Shown one piece after another: positions 8,077 through 17,668 of a DNA stretch of 64,000 nucleotides. Position numbers and translations under genes: made by a program. The DNA is taken from contig JAYSBP010000001.1 of assembly GCA_041915365.1 (NCBI GenBank), positions 248,001 to 312,000 of the forward strand. Direction: 5' to 3'. The notes under the pieces are model-generated. The model did not search any database. It was given only the letters and a program-made list of their open reading frames with translations, and was not told the DNA's origin. Position 1 is the stretch's first letter; each line of letters opens with the position of its first letter. The DNA comes from UBA6016 sp041915365 (GTDB lineage: Bacteria; Campylobacterota; Campylobacteria; Campylobacterales; UBA6016).

Positions 8077-10299
8077 TTGAAAAATCTGATAATTGTCGAA
8101 TCACCGGCAAAAGCAAAAACATTAAAAGGTTTTTTGGGCAAAGACTATGCCGTTGTAGCTAGCAAAGGTCACATAAGAGACCTGCCAAAAAATAATTTCG
8201 GTATAAAAATAGACGGTTCATCCTTTACCCCGGACTATAGCGTAACAGATGACCATAAGGCAATAGCGGCAGAGCTAAAAAAACTATCCAAGGAAGCCGA
8301 AACGGTATATCTGGCAACGGACGAGGATAGAGAAGGGGAAGCGATAGCCTATCATATAGCGCAGGTTATTGGCAAAGACGAAACGAAACTACCGAGAATA
8401 GTTTTTCACGAAATTACCAAGAATGCCATACTAAAAGCACTTGATAACCCTAGAAAACTAAATATGGATATGGTAAATGCGCAGCAGGCGAGAAGGCTAC
8501 TCGATAGAATAGTCGGGTATAAACTATCTCCACTGATAGCGTCAAAAATTCAAAAGGGGCTTAGCGCAGGACGCGTACAATCAGCCTCTCTTAAAATAGT
8601 GGTCGACAAAGAAAGGGAAATACGAGCTTTTGTCCCAGTGGAATATTACGACTTAAAAGCATTGTTTGATAAAAAAATCGAAACGACGCTTGCAGAGGCA
8701 TTTGGCGAAAAAATAGACAAGCTAAGCGTAAAAACAAAAAAAGATGCTGACAAGATAGTAGCTGCGGCTAATTCCGAGGGCTTTGCCGTATCAAAAATAG
8801 AGACAAAGAAAAAAGTATCAGCCTCCCCTGCCCCATTTATGACATCGACATTGCAACAAGCGGCGTCATCTCAGCTCGGCTTTTCACCGAAAAAGACGAT
8901 GATGGTCGCACAAAAGCTATATGAGGGCGTTGAGACACACAAAGGGACAAGCGGCGTCATAACATATATGAGAACGGACAGCCTAAACATAGCTAAAGAG
9001 GCACAAGAGGCGGCAAGAGAGCTGATAGGAAAGCTATACGGGGACAAATATCTTCCAAAATCACCGAAAGTGTATAAAACAAAATCTCAAGGAGCGCAAG
9101 AGGCGCACGAAGCTATACGCCCAACAATGATAAAGCTAACGCCAAATGACGCAAAGAGGTATCTAAAAGCGGATGAACTAAAGCTATACACTCTAATTTA
9201 TAATAGATTTATGGCTTCACAAATGAAAGACGCAGAATTTGAAAGTCAAAATATATTTATAGCTTCTAAAAGCCTGGTATTTAAAGCAAGCGGCTCGAAG
9301 CTCGTATTTGATGGTTTCTATAAAGCACTGGGAAGCGAAGACAAAGACAAACTATTGCCTGATGTCGCACAAAACGAAGCACTAAAACTTCAAAAAGTTA
9401 CGGCTGAGCAAAAATTTACAGAACCACCGTCAAGGTATTCAGAGGCCGGACTCGTAAAACAACTAGAATCTCTTGGCATAGGCAGACCGAGTACTTATGC
9501 CCCAACCATATCCACACTAGACGATAGAGGCTATATCAAAATAGAAAATAAGCAAATAGTGCCCGAAGAGGTTGCATTCAAGGTTATAGACGTCCTTGAA
9601 AAACATTTTGAGGAGATAGTCGATAGCGGCTTTACCGCAAAAATGGAAGAAGAGCTTGATAAAGTCGAAGAAGAAAAAAAGGATTGGCAAAAACTTCTAG
9701 CCGAATTTTATGAAGGCTTCATCAAAAAAATAGACGAGGGCAAAAAGAAAATAGAAAGCCAAAAAATAGCGATTCCAATAGATGAAGACTGTCCTGAATG
9801 CGGCAAGCCTCTTGTAAAAAGAGCTGGTAGATTCGGCGAGTTCATATCTTGCTCGGCGTATCCAAAATGCAAATACACGAGAAACATCAAAAAAGAAGGC
9901 GAAGAGGAAAAACCTCGTGCAATAGAAACAGATATAGACTGCGACAAATGCGGCTCAAAAATGGTAGTAAAATCATCTAGAAGAGGTGATTTTTTGGCCT
10001 GCTCAGCGTATCCAAAATGCAAAAATACAAAACCGCTCAAAGAGCCAAAAGCGGCTGCTGTGCCGTGTCCTCTATGTGGCGGCAAAGTGCTTGAGAGAAG
10101 CTCAAAAAGAGGAAAATTCTTTGGTTGTGAAAACTATCCAAAGTGCAAATTTATATCAAAATATGAACCGTCGACGGTAAAATGTGAAAAATGCGGCGGG
10201 GTTACAGCACATAAACAACTAAAAACAAAAGAGTATTACGAGTGTCTAGACCCCGAATGCAAACACAAAACAGAAATAAAGGGCGTCTCATCAAAATAG
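8077..10299 (+). CDS. topA: DNA topoisomerase I
   Basis: This type IA enzyme relaxes negatively supercoiled DNA. The 740-residue protein has an N-terminal Toprim domain (LIIVESPAKAKTL at residue 3, DEDREGEAIAYH near 86) and the active-site tyrosine in GVITYMRTDS (Tyr near residue 297). Four zinc-ribbon modules occupy the C-terminal part from about residue 570, each of the form CPxCG followed by CSAYPKCK or similar. The start is TTG at 8077, with an AAGG-like ribosome site, giving the usual MKNLIIVESP beginning. The end overlaps the following phosphoesterase gene, suggesting coupled translation of topA, the phosphoesterase and bioB. Confidence 0.97.
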   Translation: MKNLIIVESPAKAKTLKGFLGKDYAVVASKGHIRDLPKNNFGIKIDGSSFTPDYSVTDDHKAIAAELKKLSKEAETVYLATDEDREGEAIAYHIAQVIGKDETKLPRIVFHEITKNAILKALDNPRKLNMDMVNAQQARRLLDRIVGYKLSPLIASKIQKGLSAGRVQSASLKIVVDKEREIRAFVPVEYYDLKALFDKKIETTLAEAFGEKIDKLSVKTKKDADKIVAAANSEGFAVSKIETKKKVSASPAPFMTSTLQQAASSQLGFSPKKTMMVAQKLYEGVETHKGTSGVITYMRTDSLNIAKEAQEAARELIGKLYGDKYLPKSPKVYKTKSQGAQEAHEAIRPTMIKLTPNDAKRYLKADELKLYTLIYNRFMASQMKDAEFESQNIFIASKSLVFKASGSKLVFDGFYKALGSEDKDKLLPDVAQNEALKLQKVTAEQKFTEPPSRYSEAGLVKQLESLGIGRPSTYAPTISTLDDRGYIKIENKQIVPEEVAFKVIDVLEKHFEEIVDSGFTAKMEEELDKVEEEKKDWQKLLAEFYEGFIKKIDEGKKKIESQKIAIPIDEDCPECGKPLVKRAGRFGEFISCSAYPKCKYTRNIKKEGEEEKPRAIETDIDCDKCGSKMVVKSSRRGDFLACSAYPKCKNTKPLKEPKAAAVPCPLCGGKVLERSSKRGKFFGCENYPKCKFISKYEPSTVKCEKCGGVTAHKQLKTKEYYECLDPECKHKTEIKGVSSK

Positions 10300-10802
10300 G
10301 CATTTTATCGGACACGCATCGCAAAGCTGGACGTGCGAAAAAGATAATAGAGCTAATGTCATCGGTCGGGTGTGAGCATATCATACATGCCGGTGACATC
10401 GTAGAGGAGCTAGTGCTAAAGGAGTTAAAGAAAAGCTCAATACCGTTTACCGCTATATTTGGGAATAATGACAAGCACCTCAGGGACGTAAAAGACGAAT
10501 ACTCGCTTGTCTATGAGCCGTCATATTTTGAACTTGGCGGCCTACGCTTCAAACTAATGCATATCCCAATATATCTCAATCCGGATGCTGATATTGTTAT
10601 ATTCGGGCACACTCACAAAAAATACATCAACTTTACGGGTAAAACGCTATTTTTGAACCCAGGCGAGGCGTGTGCGAGAAACAAAGAGTTATCAGAGTGC
10701 CTAACGCTTGAGATAACAGAAGATAAATTTATAGTCACTTACTACTACAGAAAAATCAAAACAGACGTATGGAATACGCACGAAACGGAGTTTATTAGAT
10801 GA
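10257..10802 (+). CDS. YfcE/MJ0936-type metallophosphoesterase
   Basis: This is a small calcineurin-like phosphodiesterase with the metal-binding motifs in order: GILSDTH near the start, HAGDIV, FGNND, and FGHTHKK late in the chain. Substrates of this family are varied and the physiological one is unknown. The start is uncertain. ATG at 10257 gives 181 residues but has no ribosome site and adds an odd 11-residue leader. The family normally begins M-K-I-G-I-x-S-D-T-H, which here corresponds to an ATC codon at 10290 with AAAGGG six bases upstream, so an AUC start is possible. The gene overlaps topA and its 3' end overlaps bioB by four bases. Confidence 0.88.
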   Translation: MQTQNRNKGRLIKIGILSDTHRKAGRAKKIIELMSSVGCEHIIHAGDIVEELVLKELKKSSIPFTAIFGNNDKHLRDVKDEYSLVYEPSYFELGGLRFKLMHIPIYLNPDADIVIFGHTHKKYINFTGKTLFLNPGEACARNKELSECLTLEITEDKFIVTYYYRKIKTDVWNTHETEFIR

Positions 10803-11650
10803 GCAAACAAATACTTTTATGCGCAATATCAAACGTACAAAGCGGAAATTGCGCAGAAGATTGCACTTTTTGCGCACAAAGCGCTAGATACAAAACTGGA
10901 ATTGACGCTTTTAAATTCAAAGAACCATCAACGGTAATACAAGAGGCAAAAAAAGCCAAAAGTGCAGGCGCAATAGGTTTTTGTCTTGTTACGAGCGGCT
11001 TTGGACTTGATAGTAAGAAAACAGAATATCTCGCATCTTTGGCAAAAGCCGTCAAAGCGGAAGTTGACGGACTATTTTTGATAGCGTCTGCTGGAATAGC
11101 TGACACGAAATCTCTTAAAGTGCTAAAAAACGCTGGAATAGATAGCTACAATCACAACCTTGAGACATCGGAAGAATTTTACAAAACAATATGCACGACG
11201 CACTCTTGGAGCGAAAGATATACGACTTGCGAAAATGCAAAATCCGTCGGGCTAATGTTGTGTGCAGGTGGAATATTTGGACTTGGGGAGAGTGATAAAG
11301 ATAGAGACTCTCTGCTGGCATCTCTAAAATCACTAAATCCAATGAGTAGCCCAATGAATTTTTATCATCCAAACCCTGCCCTGCCAATAAAACAAAGCAA
11401 TATAAATGCCGATGAAGCACTGAATGTCATCAAAAAAGCAAAAAAAGAGCTTGAGAATACGGTCATAATGGTAGCCGGCGGCAGGGAGTGCACATTTGGG
11501 GATAGGCAGATAGAGATATTTGACGCTGGATGTGGGGCTATGATAGTGGGCGACTATCTCACCACTTGCGGGCAAGAGCCGACAAGCGATTATGAGTTAA
11601 TCAAAAAAGCAGGCTTAGAACCAATGCTAGAGTGCCCTTTTACACATTAA
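10799..11650 (+). CDS. bioB: Biotin synthase (short epsilonproteobacterial form)
   Basis: BioB is a radical-SAM enzyme that inserts sulfur into dethiobiotin. The SAM cluster motif CAEDCTFC lies near residue 18, followed by FCLVTSGFG and YNHNLETS segments typical of the family. At 283 residues it lacks the first 40 or so residues of E. coli BioB (346), which is normal for Campylobacter-type BioB and leaves the cluster motif almost at the N-terminus. The ATG overlaps the stop region of the phosphoesterase by four bases. Its 3' end overlaps the convergent ychF by 11 bases. Other biotin genes are elsewhere in the window (21.6 and 45.7 kb). Confidence 0.95.
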   Translation: MSKQILLCAISNVQSGNCAEDCTFCAQSARYKTGIDAFKFKEPSTVIQEAKKAKSAGAIGFCLVTSGFGLDSKKTEYLASLAKAVKAEVDGLFLIASAGIADTKSLKVLKNAGIDSYNHNLETSEEFYKTICTTHSWSERYTTCENAKSVGLMLCAGGIFGLGESDKDRDSLLASLKSLNPMSSPMNFYHPNPALPIKQSNINADEALNVIKKAKKELENTVIMVAGGRECTFGDRQIEIFDAGCGAMIVGDYLTTCGQEPTSDYELIKKAGLEPMLECPFTH

Positions 11651-12740
11651 ATCTAAAGTGCATTACGTCGCCGTCACAGACGACGTACTCTTTGCCCTCT
11701 AGTCTCATTTTTCCTTTTTCTTTTGCCCCTTGTTCGCCGCCGTTTGCAACATAATCATCATAAGCGATAACCTCGGCACGGATGAAGCCCTTTTCAAAGT
11801 CATTGTGTATTACGCTAGCAGCCTTTGGAGCTTTCCACCCTTTCTCAATCGTCCACGCCCTAACCTCTTTAACTCCTGCGGTAAAGTAGCTGATAAGGCC
11901 TAGTTTATGAAACCCTTTTCGTATTATTTGATCAAGGCCTGACTCTTCAACGCCGAGTCCTTCAAGCATCTCAAGTCTCTCCTCATCAGACAAGCCGACA
12001 AGTTCTTCTTCGATTTTTGCACAAATTTTGATTACATCCGCACCTTTTTCTTCTGCAAATTTTAATAGCGCTTCATAGTGCGGATTAGTCCCCGCAAGCG
12101 CATCCTCGTCAACATTTGCGGCGTACATTATCTCTTTTGCCGTAATTAGTCTAAGTTCACGACTAAGCTCGGCGAACGCTTCATTGTCCTTATCGGGAAA
12201 GCTAATTGCCAAGGCACCTGAATTCATGTGCTCTAGTAGTTTTTTTGCTTCAACGAGCATCGCCGCCGCACTTTTGTCTGTTTTTGCTTGTTTTTCAAGT
12301 CTTTCTATACGCTTTTCAAGACTTTGAATGTCTGCCAACAACAATTCTGTCTCTATAATTTCTATGTCTCTTAGCGGGTCTACGCTATTTTCGACATGCG
12401 TAATATTTCCATCTTCAAAGCATCTGACAACATGAAGCACCACGCCTACGTCTTTGATGTGTCCCAAAAACTGATTGCCAAGCCCCTCGCCTTTGCTCGC
12501 ACCCTTTACAAGTCCCGCTATATCCACGAAATCAACGGTTGAGTGTTGTATCCTCTCAGGGTTTACTATCTTGGCAAGCTCCTCTAGTCTTTTGTCGGGA
12601 ACCGGAACTATCGCCTTATTTGGCTCTATCGTACAAAAAGGGTAGTTTGCAGCCTCTGCATTTTGCGCTTTTGTTAGTGCATTAAAAGTTGTCGATTTTC
12701 CTACATTTGGCAGACCTACCAGCCCTACTCCAAGTTCCAT
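11640..12740 (-). CDS. ychF: Redox-regulated ribosome-binding ATPase YchF
   Basis: YchF is an Obg-family P-loop protein that prefers ATP and binds ribosomes. The 366 residues show the P-loop GLPNVGKSTTFNAL near residue 8, the G3-like DIAGLVKGASKGEG, an internal coiled region (about 130-170), and the C-terminal TGS domain including YFTAGVKEVRAWTI. The length is typical. ATG at 12740 has an AAGGG ribosome site. It is transcribed alone from a probable promoter near 12805. In C. jejuni, as I recall it, ychF follows pepA; here a lipoprotein, mscS and a DUF389 gene separate them. Confidence 0.97.
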   Translation of the reverse strand: MELGVGLVGLPNVGKSTTFNALTKAQNAEAANYPFCTIEPNKAIVPVPDKRLEELAKIVNPERIQHSTVDFVDIAGLVKGASKGEGLGNQFLGHIKDVGVVLHVVRCFEDGNITHVENSVDPLRDIEIIETELLLADIQSLEKRIERLEKQAKTDKSAAAMLVEAKKLLEHMNSGALAISFPDKDNEAFAELSRELRLITAKEIMYAANVDEDALAGTNPHYEALLKFAEEKGADVIKICAKIEEELVGLSDEERLEMLEGLGVEESGLDQIIRKGFHKLGLISYFTAGVKEVRAWTIEKGWKAPKAASVIHNDFEKGFIRAEVIAYDDYVANGGEQGAKEKGKMRLEGKEYVVCDGDVMHFRFNV

Positions 12741-12803
12741 TTATTACCCTTGCTAAATATAAATTATCCCGTAAATATAGCGTAAAAACGATAAGTCCGG
12801 CCA

Positions 12804-12809
12804 ATTATA
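12804..12809 (-). promoter_or_regulatory. Probable -10 box for ychF
   Basis: On the minus strand TATAAT is present about 65 bases before the ychF ATG. Campylobacterota housekeeping promoters rely mainly on the -10 box, so no -35 was required. Confidence 0.45.
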
Positions 12810-12868
12810 CGGTGTCGATATCGGTCAAAAATAATGACAAATTTTATTTTTGTCTTATTTAAAAGCGA

Positions 12869-12874
12869 TATAAT
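12869..12874 (+). promoter_or_regulatory. Probable -10 box for the small lipoprotein gene
   Basis: TATAAT in an AT-rich context, with the predicted start near 12882 and a leader of about 43 bases to the ATG at 12925, which has a strong GGAGG site at 12911-12915. Confidence 0.55.
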
Positions 12875-12924
12875 CCTCTTATTGGAAGCTAACTTTTATG
12901 GCTTTTAAAAGGAGGGTACTTACC

Positions 12925-13203
12925 ATGAGAAATGTTCTAAAAAACGGGGTATTGGTTGCCGCACTTTGCGCATCTTTTAGCGGGTGTACGTACAACTTTT
13001 CAAACTGGGGCGCTTGGCAAGATGACAAGGCTGGGGAGAGATATGCCGCAGAGGTGTTGACGAGTGAAGTCAAAGATGGTGCAATATATGGCACGGCAAA
13101 GGTTTATAGCACAGGCAACGTTGTAAACTATGTTCAAAGACCATACATCAAAACAGAAGAGCCTTTCAAAAAAGGGTTTACTATTTTTGTAGACAAAAAA
13201 TAA
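12925..13203 (+). CDS. Small probable lipoprotein of unknown function
   Basis: The 92-residue product starts with a signal peptide (MRNVLKNGVLVAALCASFSG) whose cleavage site SGC-T resembles a lipobox, so it is probably an envelope lipoprotein. The mature part is hydrophilic with no known motif. ATG at 12925 is chosen over an in-frame ATG 27 bases upstream because the strong GGAGG site is ten bases before it and the signal peptide then begins normally. Promoter and hairpins on both sides suggest a single-gene transcript. Confidence 0.75.
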   Translation: MRNVLKNGVLVAALCASFSGCTYNFSNWGAWQDDKAGERYAAEVLTSEVKDGAIYGTAKVYSTGNVVNYVQRPYIKTEEPFKKGFTIFVDKK

Positions 13204-13231
13204 CCCAAGTACTCCGGGCTGCTCTTGTCTT

Positions 13232-13270
13232 CGGCGTTGCAGTTAGTTGCACGCCGGAGGCTCTGTTTTT
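13232..13270 (+). terminator. Hairpin between the convergent lipoprotein and mscS genes
   Basis: CGGCGT (13232-13237) and ACGCCG (13251-13256) pair, extended by GCA/TGC inside, with a T run at 13266-13270 after nine bases. An outer repeat, CTCCGG at 13212 and CCGGAG at 13254, overlaps it and could form an alternative fold. It fills the 65-base gap between the genes. Confidence 0.5.
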
Positions 13271-14171
13271 ATCTTTCTAGTTTGGTATATGAATCACCAA
13301 CTATCTCTATTGTTGACGATGCAATTTTGATCTTTTCACCAGCCTCATTAATTTTTTTTAAAATGCCCCTATATAACTCCGTCTTTGTGGTTCTACGTTT
13401 TTTATAATCCACAACATAGCGAAGCGAAAACTCAATCCAATTGTCGGTAGCAACGATAAAAATACTAGGTTTTACACAAGCACTTTCAACCGCAAATTTT
13501 TTGGTCAAAATCCCCCAGCTTGCTTCTGCCGCAAGAGAATATTCGCCTATTATGTCGTTTGCGCTCTCCAATAGCACCTTCTCAACGAGAGCCACATCAC
13601 TACCGTAACGGATGGGGATTGCAATCTCATCCCACAAAAATGGAAAATTGCCGGAATAATTAAAAACAGGGTCTTTAAAAATATAACTATTGGCAATCCT
13701 AACTATTCTACCGGTATATTGATCGGCTTTTACCCATTCTCCGCACTCCATAAGCGTCGTACGCAAAATCCCTATATCGATTACATCACCCGTTATTGAG
13801 CCTACCTTAACCCTGTCGCCGACATTATAAAAAGACGAGAAGGTAATGGCTAGCCACCCTGCAATACTGACAATTACCTCCTGCAAGGCAAATGCAATCC
13901 CACCGCCTATAACCCCCATGGCGATAGCAAAATTGTCAATGTCTTTTTTGAACACAAAAATAATAATAACAACAAAAAATGCGTATGATAAAAAGCTAAC
14001 GCTCTTTCTTAATTTATATCTGGTGTTTATATTCTCGGTATGTTCAGCAATAGTACGACGTAAAAATTTTGAAATAAAGAAAATAAAGAGTAATGCAACC
14101 CCGATATACAACAGATTAAGGACAGATTGACTTGAGGTGATGATGGAATAAAAATCGCCCAAAGTTTGCAT
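13269..14171 (-). CDS. MscS-family mechanosensitive channel
   Basis: The 300-residue inner-membrane protein has hydrophobic helices at about residues 13-35, 55-75 and 78-108, the last being the Gly/Ala-rich pore helix of MscS (MGVIGGGIAFALQEVIVSIA). A beta domain with FYNVGDRVKVGSITGDVIDI follows, then an alpha-beta C-terminal domain. Such channels release solutes on osmotic downshock. It is the last gene of the long minus-strand run, 17 bases after the DUF389 gene. Confidence 0.9.
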   Translation of the reverse strand: MQTLGDFYSIITSSQSVLNLLYIGVALLFIFFISKFLRRTIAEHTENINTRYKLRKSVSFLSYAFFVVIIIFVFKKDIDNFAIAMGVIGGGIAFALQEVIVSIAGWLAITFSSFYNVGDRVKVGSITGDVIDIGILRTTLMECGEWVKADQYTGRIVRIANSYIFKDPVFNYSGNFPFLWDEIAIPIRYGSDVALVEKVLLESANDIIGEYSLAAEASWGILTKKFAVESACVKPSIFIVATDNWIEFSLRYVVDYKKRRTTKTELYRGILKKINEAGEKIKIASSTIEIVGDSYTKLER

Positions 14172-14188
14172 GCTACCACCCTCTTTTT

Positions 14189-15559
14189 TTATGATTTTCT
14201 TATTATGAGCCTTATGTTTTCATTTTTGCTACGCATCTTTAGCCACTCTTCCAATCTTTTTATTTGGGCTTTTGACAGACTCCCTTTTGCGCTAGCGTTT
14301 ACTACCAAAGTCTGAACTATTTTATTTTTATCCTTTGCATCTTGCGTCATAGCTCTTGACAAGATAACGTCAAAAAATTGCGGAAATAGCACCGTAAGCT
14401 CTGAAGATATTGTCTCGTAAAGCTCTGTCTGCTCTTGTGTGGCGGCGAGCTTCGCTCTAAGCTCTCTTATCTGCTTATCTTGAGACTCCAGCAAAAGCAC
14501 ATTATTTTTGTACAGGTCACCGACTATATCGGCTTTGATACTTGAAATGTCGACGTTTTCATGCTCTCCACTTTGATATACTTTCAGCTTTGAACCTTTA
14601 AGCACCCCATTTATCAACGTCGCTTTCGCCTTGTCTATGCTAGGTTGTGGTATATACTCCCCTACTAAAAATACTTTAATCTCTTTTGTTTTTGGCTCTA
14701 TCTTTACCTGTGCCACACTCGTATTTTTAAAATTCATGTGCTCATTTACAAAAACATTTGCCTTTGCTTTGAATATCTCATCTTCAACGAGTTGATAAGC
14801 AAGATATGAACTTGGCAGTACGGTTGCGACAACTATGATGGCTATGTATCGCTGAGCTTTTTTTGCCAAAGTCTCATCTACATATTTTTTTTCGGCAACG
14901 TGGAATATCCGAACAATAAGAAATGATGAAGCCGATATAAAAACAAAGTTGATTACGTACAGATAAAATGCGCCAAAAAAATAACTCCAATGCCCAGTAG
15001 CAAGCCCAAATCCAGCGGTACAAAGCGGTGGCATCAATGCGGTAGCTATCGCCACTCCAGGTATGACATTTGTCTTCTCTTTTCTAGTTACGGCTACTAT
15101 GCCTGCTAGCCCGCCAAACAACGCTATTAGCACATCCCAAAAAGTAGGTGTAGTTCTTGCTAAAAGCTCTGACTGTACCGTATCGAGCGGCGAAATGAAA
15201 AAATAAACGGCGGATGTCAAAAGACCTATTACGGTGGCTATGGCTAGATTTTTAAAAGATTTTCGAAGAAGCGTGAAGTCGTTAATACCGGCGCCATAAC
15301 CCATTCCGATTATTGGCCCCATTAGCGGGGATATGAGCATTGCGCCTATTATAACGGCGGTAGAGTTTACGTTTAGGCCGACGGAGGCCACGAAGATAGC
15401 AAACATCAAAACCCACAGGTTGCTACCCCGCATCTCAACGTCGCCACGTATTCTCTCATCTATGACGACGTCATCAGCCTTGTCATCGGTAAGGCTAAGC
15501 CTTGCGGCAACTAGCTCTTTTGCATTCAGCCAAAATTTTTGTTCTCTAAAACTAGGCAA
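14189..15559 (-). CDS. DUF389 family membrane protein
   Basis: The 456-residue protein contains the DUF389 core: GSNLWVLMFAIFVASVGLNV and VIIGAMLISPLMGPIIGMG near residues 47-87, then further hydrophobic helices up to about residue 255. A C-terminal soluble part (about 280-456) carries a helical stretch at 350-385. The function of the family is unknown; transport has been suggested. Its ATG overlaps the pepA stop by eight bases, so it is translationally coupled to pepA, and mscS follows closely. Confidence 0.9.
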   Translation of the reverse strand: MPSFREQKFWLNAKELVAARLSLTDDKADDVVIDERIRGDVEMRGSNLWVLMFAIFVASVGLNVNSTAVIIGAMLISPLMGPIIGMGYGAGINDFTLLRKSFKNLAIATVIGLLTSAVYFFISPLDTVQSELLARTTPTFWDVLIALFGGLAGIVAVTRKEKTNVIPGVAIATALMPPLCTAGFGLATGHWSYFFGAFYLYVINFVFISASSFLIVRIFHVAEKKYVDETLAKKAQRYIAIIVVATVLPSSYLAYQLVEDEIFKAKANVFVNEHMNFKNTSVAQVKIEPKTKEIKVFLVGEYIPQPSIDKAKATLINGVLKGSKLKVYQSGEHENVDISSIKADIVGDLYKNNVLLLESQDKQIRELRAKLAATQEQTELYETISSELTVLFPQFFDVILSRAMTQDAKDKNKIVQTLVVNASAKGSLSKAQIKRLEEWLKMRSKNENIRLIIRKS

Positions 15560-17075
15560 TACAAACCTCCAAACAGCCAGCCGCCGCCAAAATTGACCGC
15601 TCTGCCTTTTGCATCTTTTTCAAAAATTCAACCATTGTCCTGACCGGTGTGCCGCTTGCGCCGTGCGGATTGTAATCCCACGCCTTTTCTACGTATGCAG
15701 GCCCTGCTATATCAAGATGTGCCCATTTTTGTTTATTTTCGTCATAAACAAACTCATCAAGGAACATTGCAGCAGTAATTGCGCCGCCGTAACGTGAGCT
15801 AGAACAATTGGATATATCCGCTATTTCGCTCTTAATGAGTTTTCTTAGGTGTTTATTGAACGGCAATGTCGCCATCAAATCTCCGGCTTCCTCGGAGGCT
15901 GATAAAATAAGTTTTTTTAGCTTCTCATTGTGTCCCATGACTCCGCTCGTGTACTCACCTACAGCAACCACGCAAGCCCCTGTAAGAGTAGCCATGTCAA
16001 TCATATAATCAAAAGGTTTGCCCTCTTTTTTGAAATAATCTTGCGCATAGCAAAGAACATCGGCAAGAACAAGTCGTCCCTCTGCATCCGTATTTCTTAT
16101 CTCTATAGTTTTTTTATTTTTTGCCCTTAGCACATCATCCGGCTTATATGCGTTTCCACCTATCATATTTTCACAAAGCCCCAAAAAGCCGTGAATTTCA
16201 ACGTTTAGATTCAGCTTTGCAGCTGCCTGCATAATACCGATAACTGCACATGCACCGGCCTTATCGGCCTTCATCGTCACCATATAATCCGACGGTTTTA
16301 GGCTAAGACCGCCGCTATCATATGTAAGCCCTTTGCCTATTAGCACTATTCGTTTTGTCGGGGTTGTGCCTTTTGGTTTGTAGCTCATATGCGCCATTCT
16401 AGGGGGGTGTGCCGATGCTCTCGCCACAGATAAGAAAGCTCCCATCTCTTGTGTTTTTAGAAATTTTTCATCGTAGACTTTGCACTCAAAGCCACATTCA
16501 GTTGCCACTTTCTCCGCAATAGTCGCCACCTGAATAGGGGTAGCGTCGTCAGGGGTCGAATTGACTATATCTCTCACGAAATTAACACTTGCGGCAACGC
16601 TCAACGAATCGTCGATAATTTCGCAAAGTTTTTGCTCCGACAGTACCGATTTTTTCGGTAATACCGAAGATATATATATACTTTTGAGAAGTGACTCTTT
16701 CTTCTCGCTCTTATACCAATCAAACGAATAAGCGCCAAGCACAAAGCCCTCCGCAAAAGCGGCGCAGAAAAGCTCCGCGTCGGAGCATGCCTCGACTTTT
16801 GCGCTCTTGAATGAGAAGTTTTTTAGGGCATTATAGGCCTTTGCGGCACCCACCTTAATCTCTTCTGCGTCAAACTCTTTTAGCTTTAAATACAGTTTTT
16901 TCGAACCGCTTACATAAAAACAGTCGCAGCCATCCTTAAAAAATCCGGATTCCTCTAAAGCTTCAATATCTAAGTCTCCGACAAATTTCTTTATTGACGG
17001 CTTTTTTTCCAAAAATACTATTTGAACGTCAGCTTTTACTGAAGCTATATCTTTATTTTTAAATGTTATTTTCAT
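15552..17075 (-). CDS. pepA: Leucyl aminopeptidase (M17)
   Basis: This cytosolic di-metal aminopeptidase removes N-terminal residues from peptides. The 507-residue protein has an N-terminal macro-like domain and a C-terminal catalytic domain with LIGKGLTYDSGG, the metal-binding region MKADKAGACAV and NTDAEGRLVLADVLCY, the family signature. Length is slightly over the usual 480-500. The start overlaps the dedA stop by 17 bases. The order rpiB-apt-dedA-pepA matches my recollection of C. jejuni. Confidence 0.96.
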   Translation of the reverse strand: MKITFKNKDIASVKADVQIVFLEKKPSIKKFVGDLDIEALEESGFFKDGCDCFYVSGSKKLYLKLKEFDAEEIKVGAAKAYNALKNFSFKSAKVEACSDAELFCAAFAEGFVLGAYSFDWYKSEKKESLLKSIYISSVLPKKSVLSEQKLCEIIDDSLSVAASVNFVRDIVNSTPDDATPIQVATIAEKVATECGFECKVYDEKFLKTQEMGAFLSVARASAHPPRMAHMSYKPKGTTPTKRIVLIGKGLTYDSGGLSLKPSDYMVTMKADKAGACAVIGIMQAAAKLNLNVEIHGFLGLCENMIGGNAYKPDDVLRAKNKKTIEIRNTDAEGRLVLADVLCYAQDYFKKEGKPFDYMIDMATLTGACVVAVGEYTSGVMGHNEKLKKLILSASEEAGDLMATLPFNKHLRKLIKSEIADISNCSSSRYGGAITAAMFLDEFVYDENKQKWAHLDIAGPAYVEKAWDYNPHGASGTPVRTMVEFLKKMQKAERSILAAAGCLEVCIA

Positions 17076-17661
17076 TATTTTCTACCCTCGGAAGTTTTTG
17101 TTTTGGCCTTGAAGCCTTGTTGACGTAATAGTAAAAAGTTCCCAAAATAACTGCTGCAAAAGGCAACGCAAAATACCAGTGAGCCTTAACGTATTTGATG
17201 GCGTGCAAAATTATCTCACCTAAAAAATATGTAAGAACAATAGTAATAGCAGCCCATATAAAAGCGCTTATTAAGTTTATAAAAGCGAATTTTATCTTAT
17301 CGTATCTTGTGGTTCCTATGGCCATAGGTATAATGGTACGAAGGCCGTATAAATAACGCTGTATAAATATTATAGGCCAGCCGTATTTTTTTAAAAGCAG
17401 ATGAGCGAGCGCCACTTTTCGTCGATGCGATTTAAAGTAATTGAGCGTATATTTTTTATTGTATCTGCCGACATAAAACCAGACCTGATCCCCGACAAAA
17501 CCGCCAAAACCGGCAACTATAATCGCCAAAAACACATTCATATGCCCAGTATGAGACAAAAGCCCAGCCATAACGAGACCGAGCTCCCCCTCCATCATGC
17601 TCCACACAAAAAGAATCGGGTAGCCATGCTCCGTCAGGAGCCTTATGAGGGTCTCTTCCAT
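17059..17661 (-). CDS. DedA family inner-membrane protein
   Basis: The 200-residue protein has four to five hydrophobic segments and the DedA pattern, including GFGGFVGDQVWFYVGR near residue 50 and FIQRYLYGLRTIIPMAIG near residue 98. DedA proteins are lipid flippases or transporters tied to membrane potential and undecaprenyl-phosphate recycling in several bacteria. The gene lies seven bases after apt and overlaps pepA. Confidence 0.92.
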   Translation of the reverse strand: MEETLIRLLTEHGYPILFVWSMMEGELGLVMAGLLSHTGHMNVFLAIIVAGFGGFVGDQVWFYVGRYNKKYTLNYFKSHRRKVALAHLLLKKYGWPIIFIQRYLYGLRTIIPMAIGTTRYDKIKFAFINLISAFIWAAITIVLTYFLGEIILHAIKYVKAHWYFALPFAAVILGTFYYYVNKASRPKQKLPRVENNENNI

Positions 17662-17668
17662 CTGCCGC

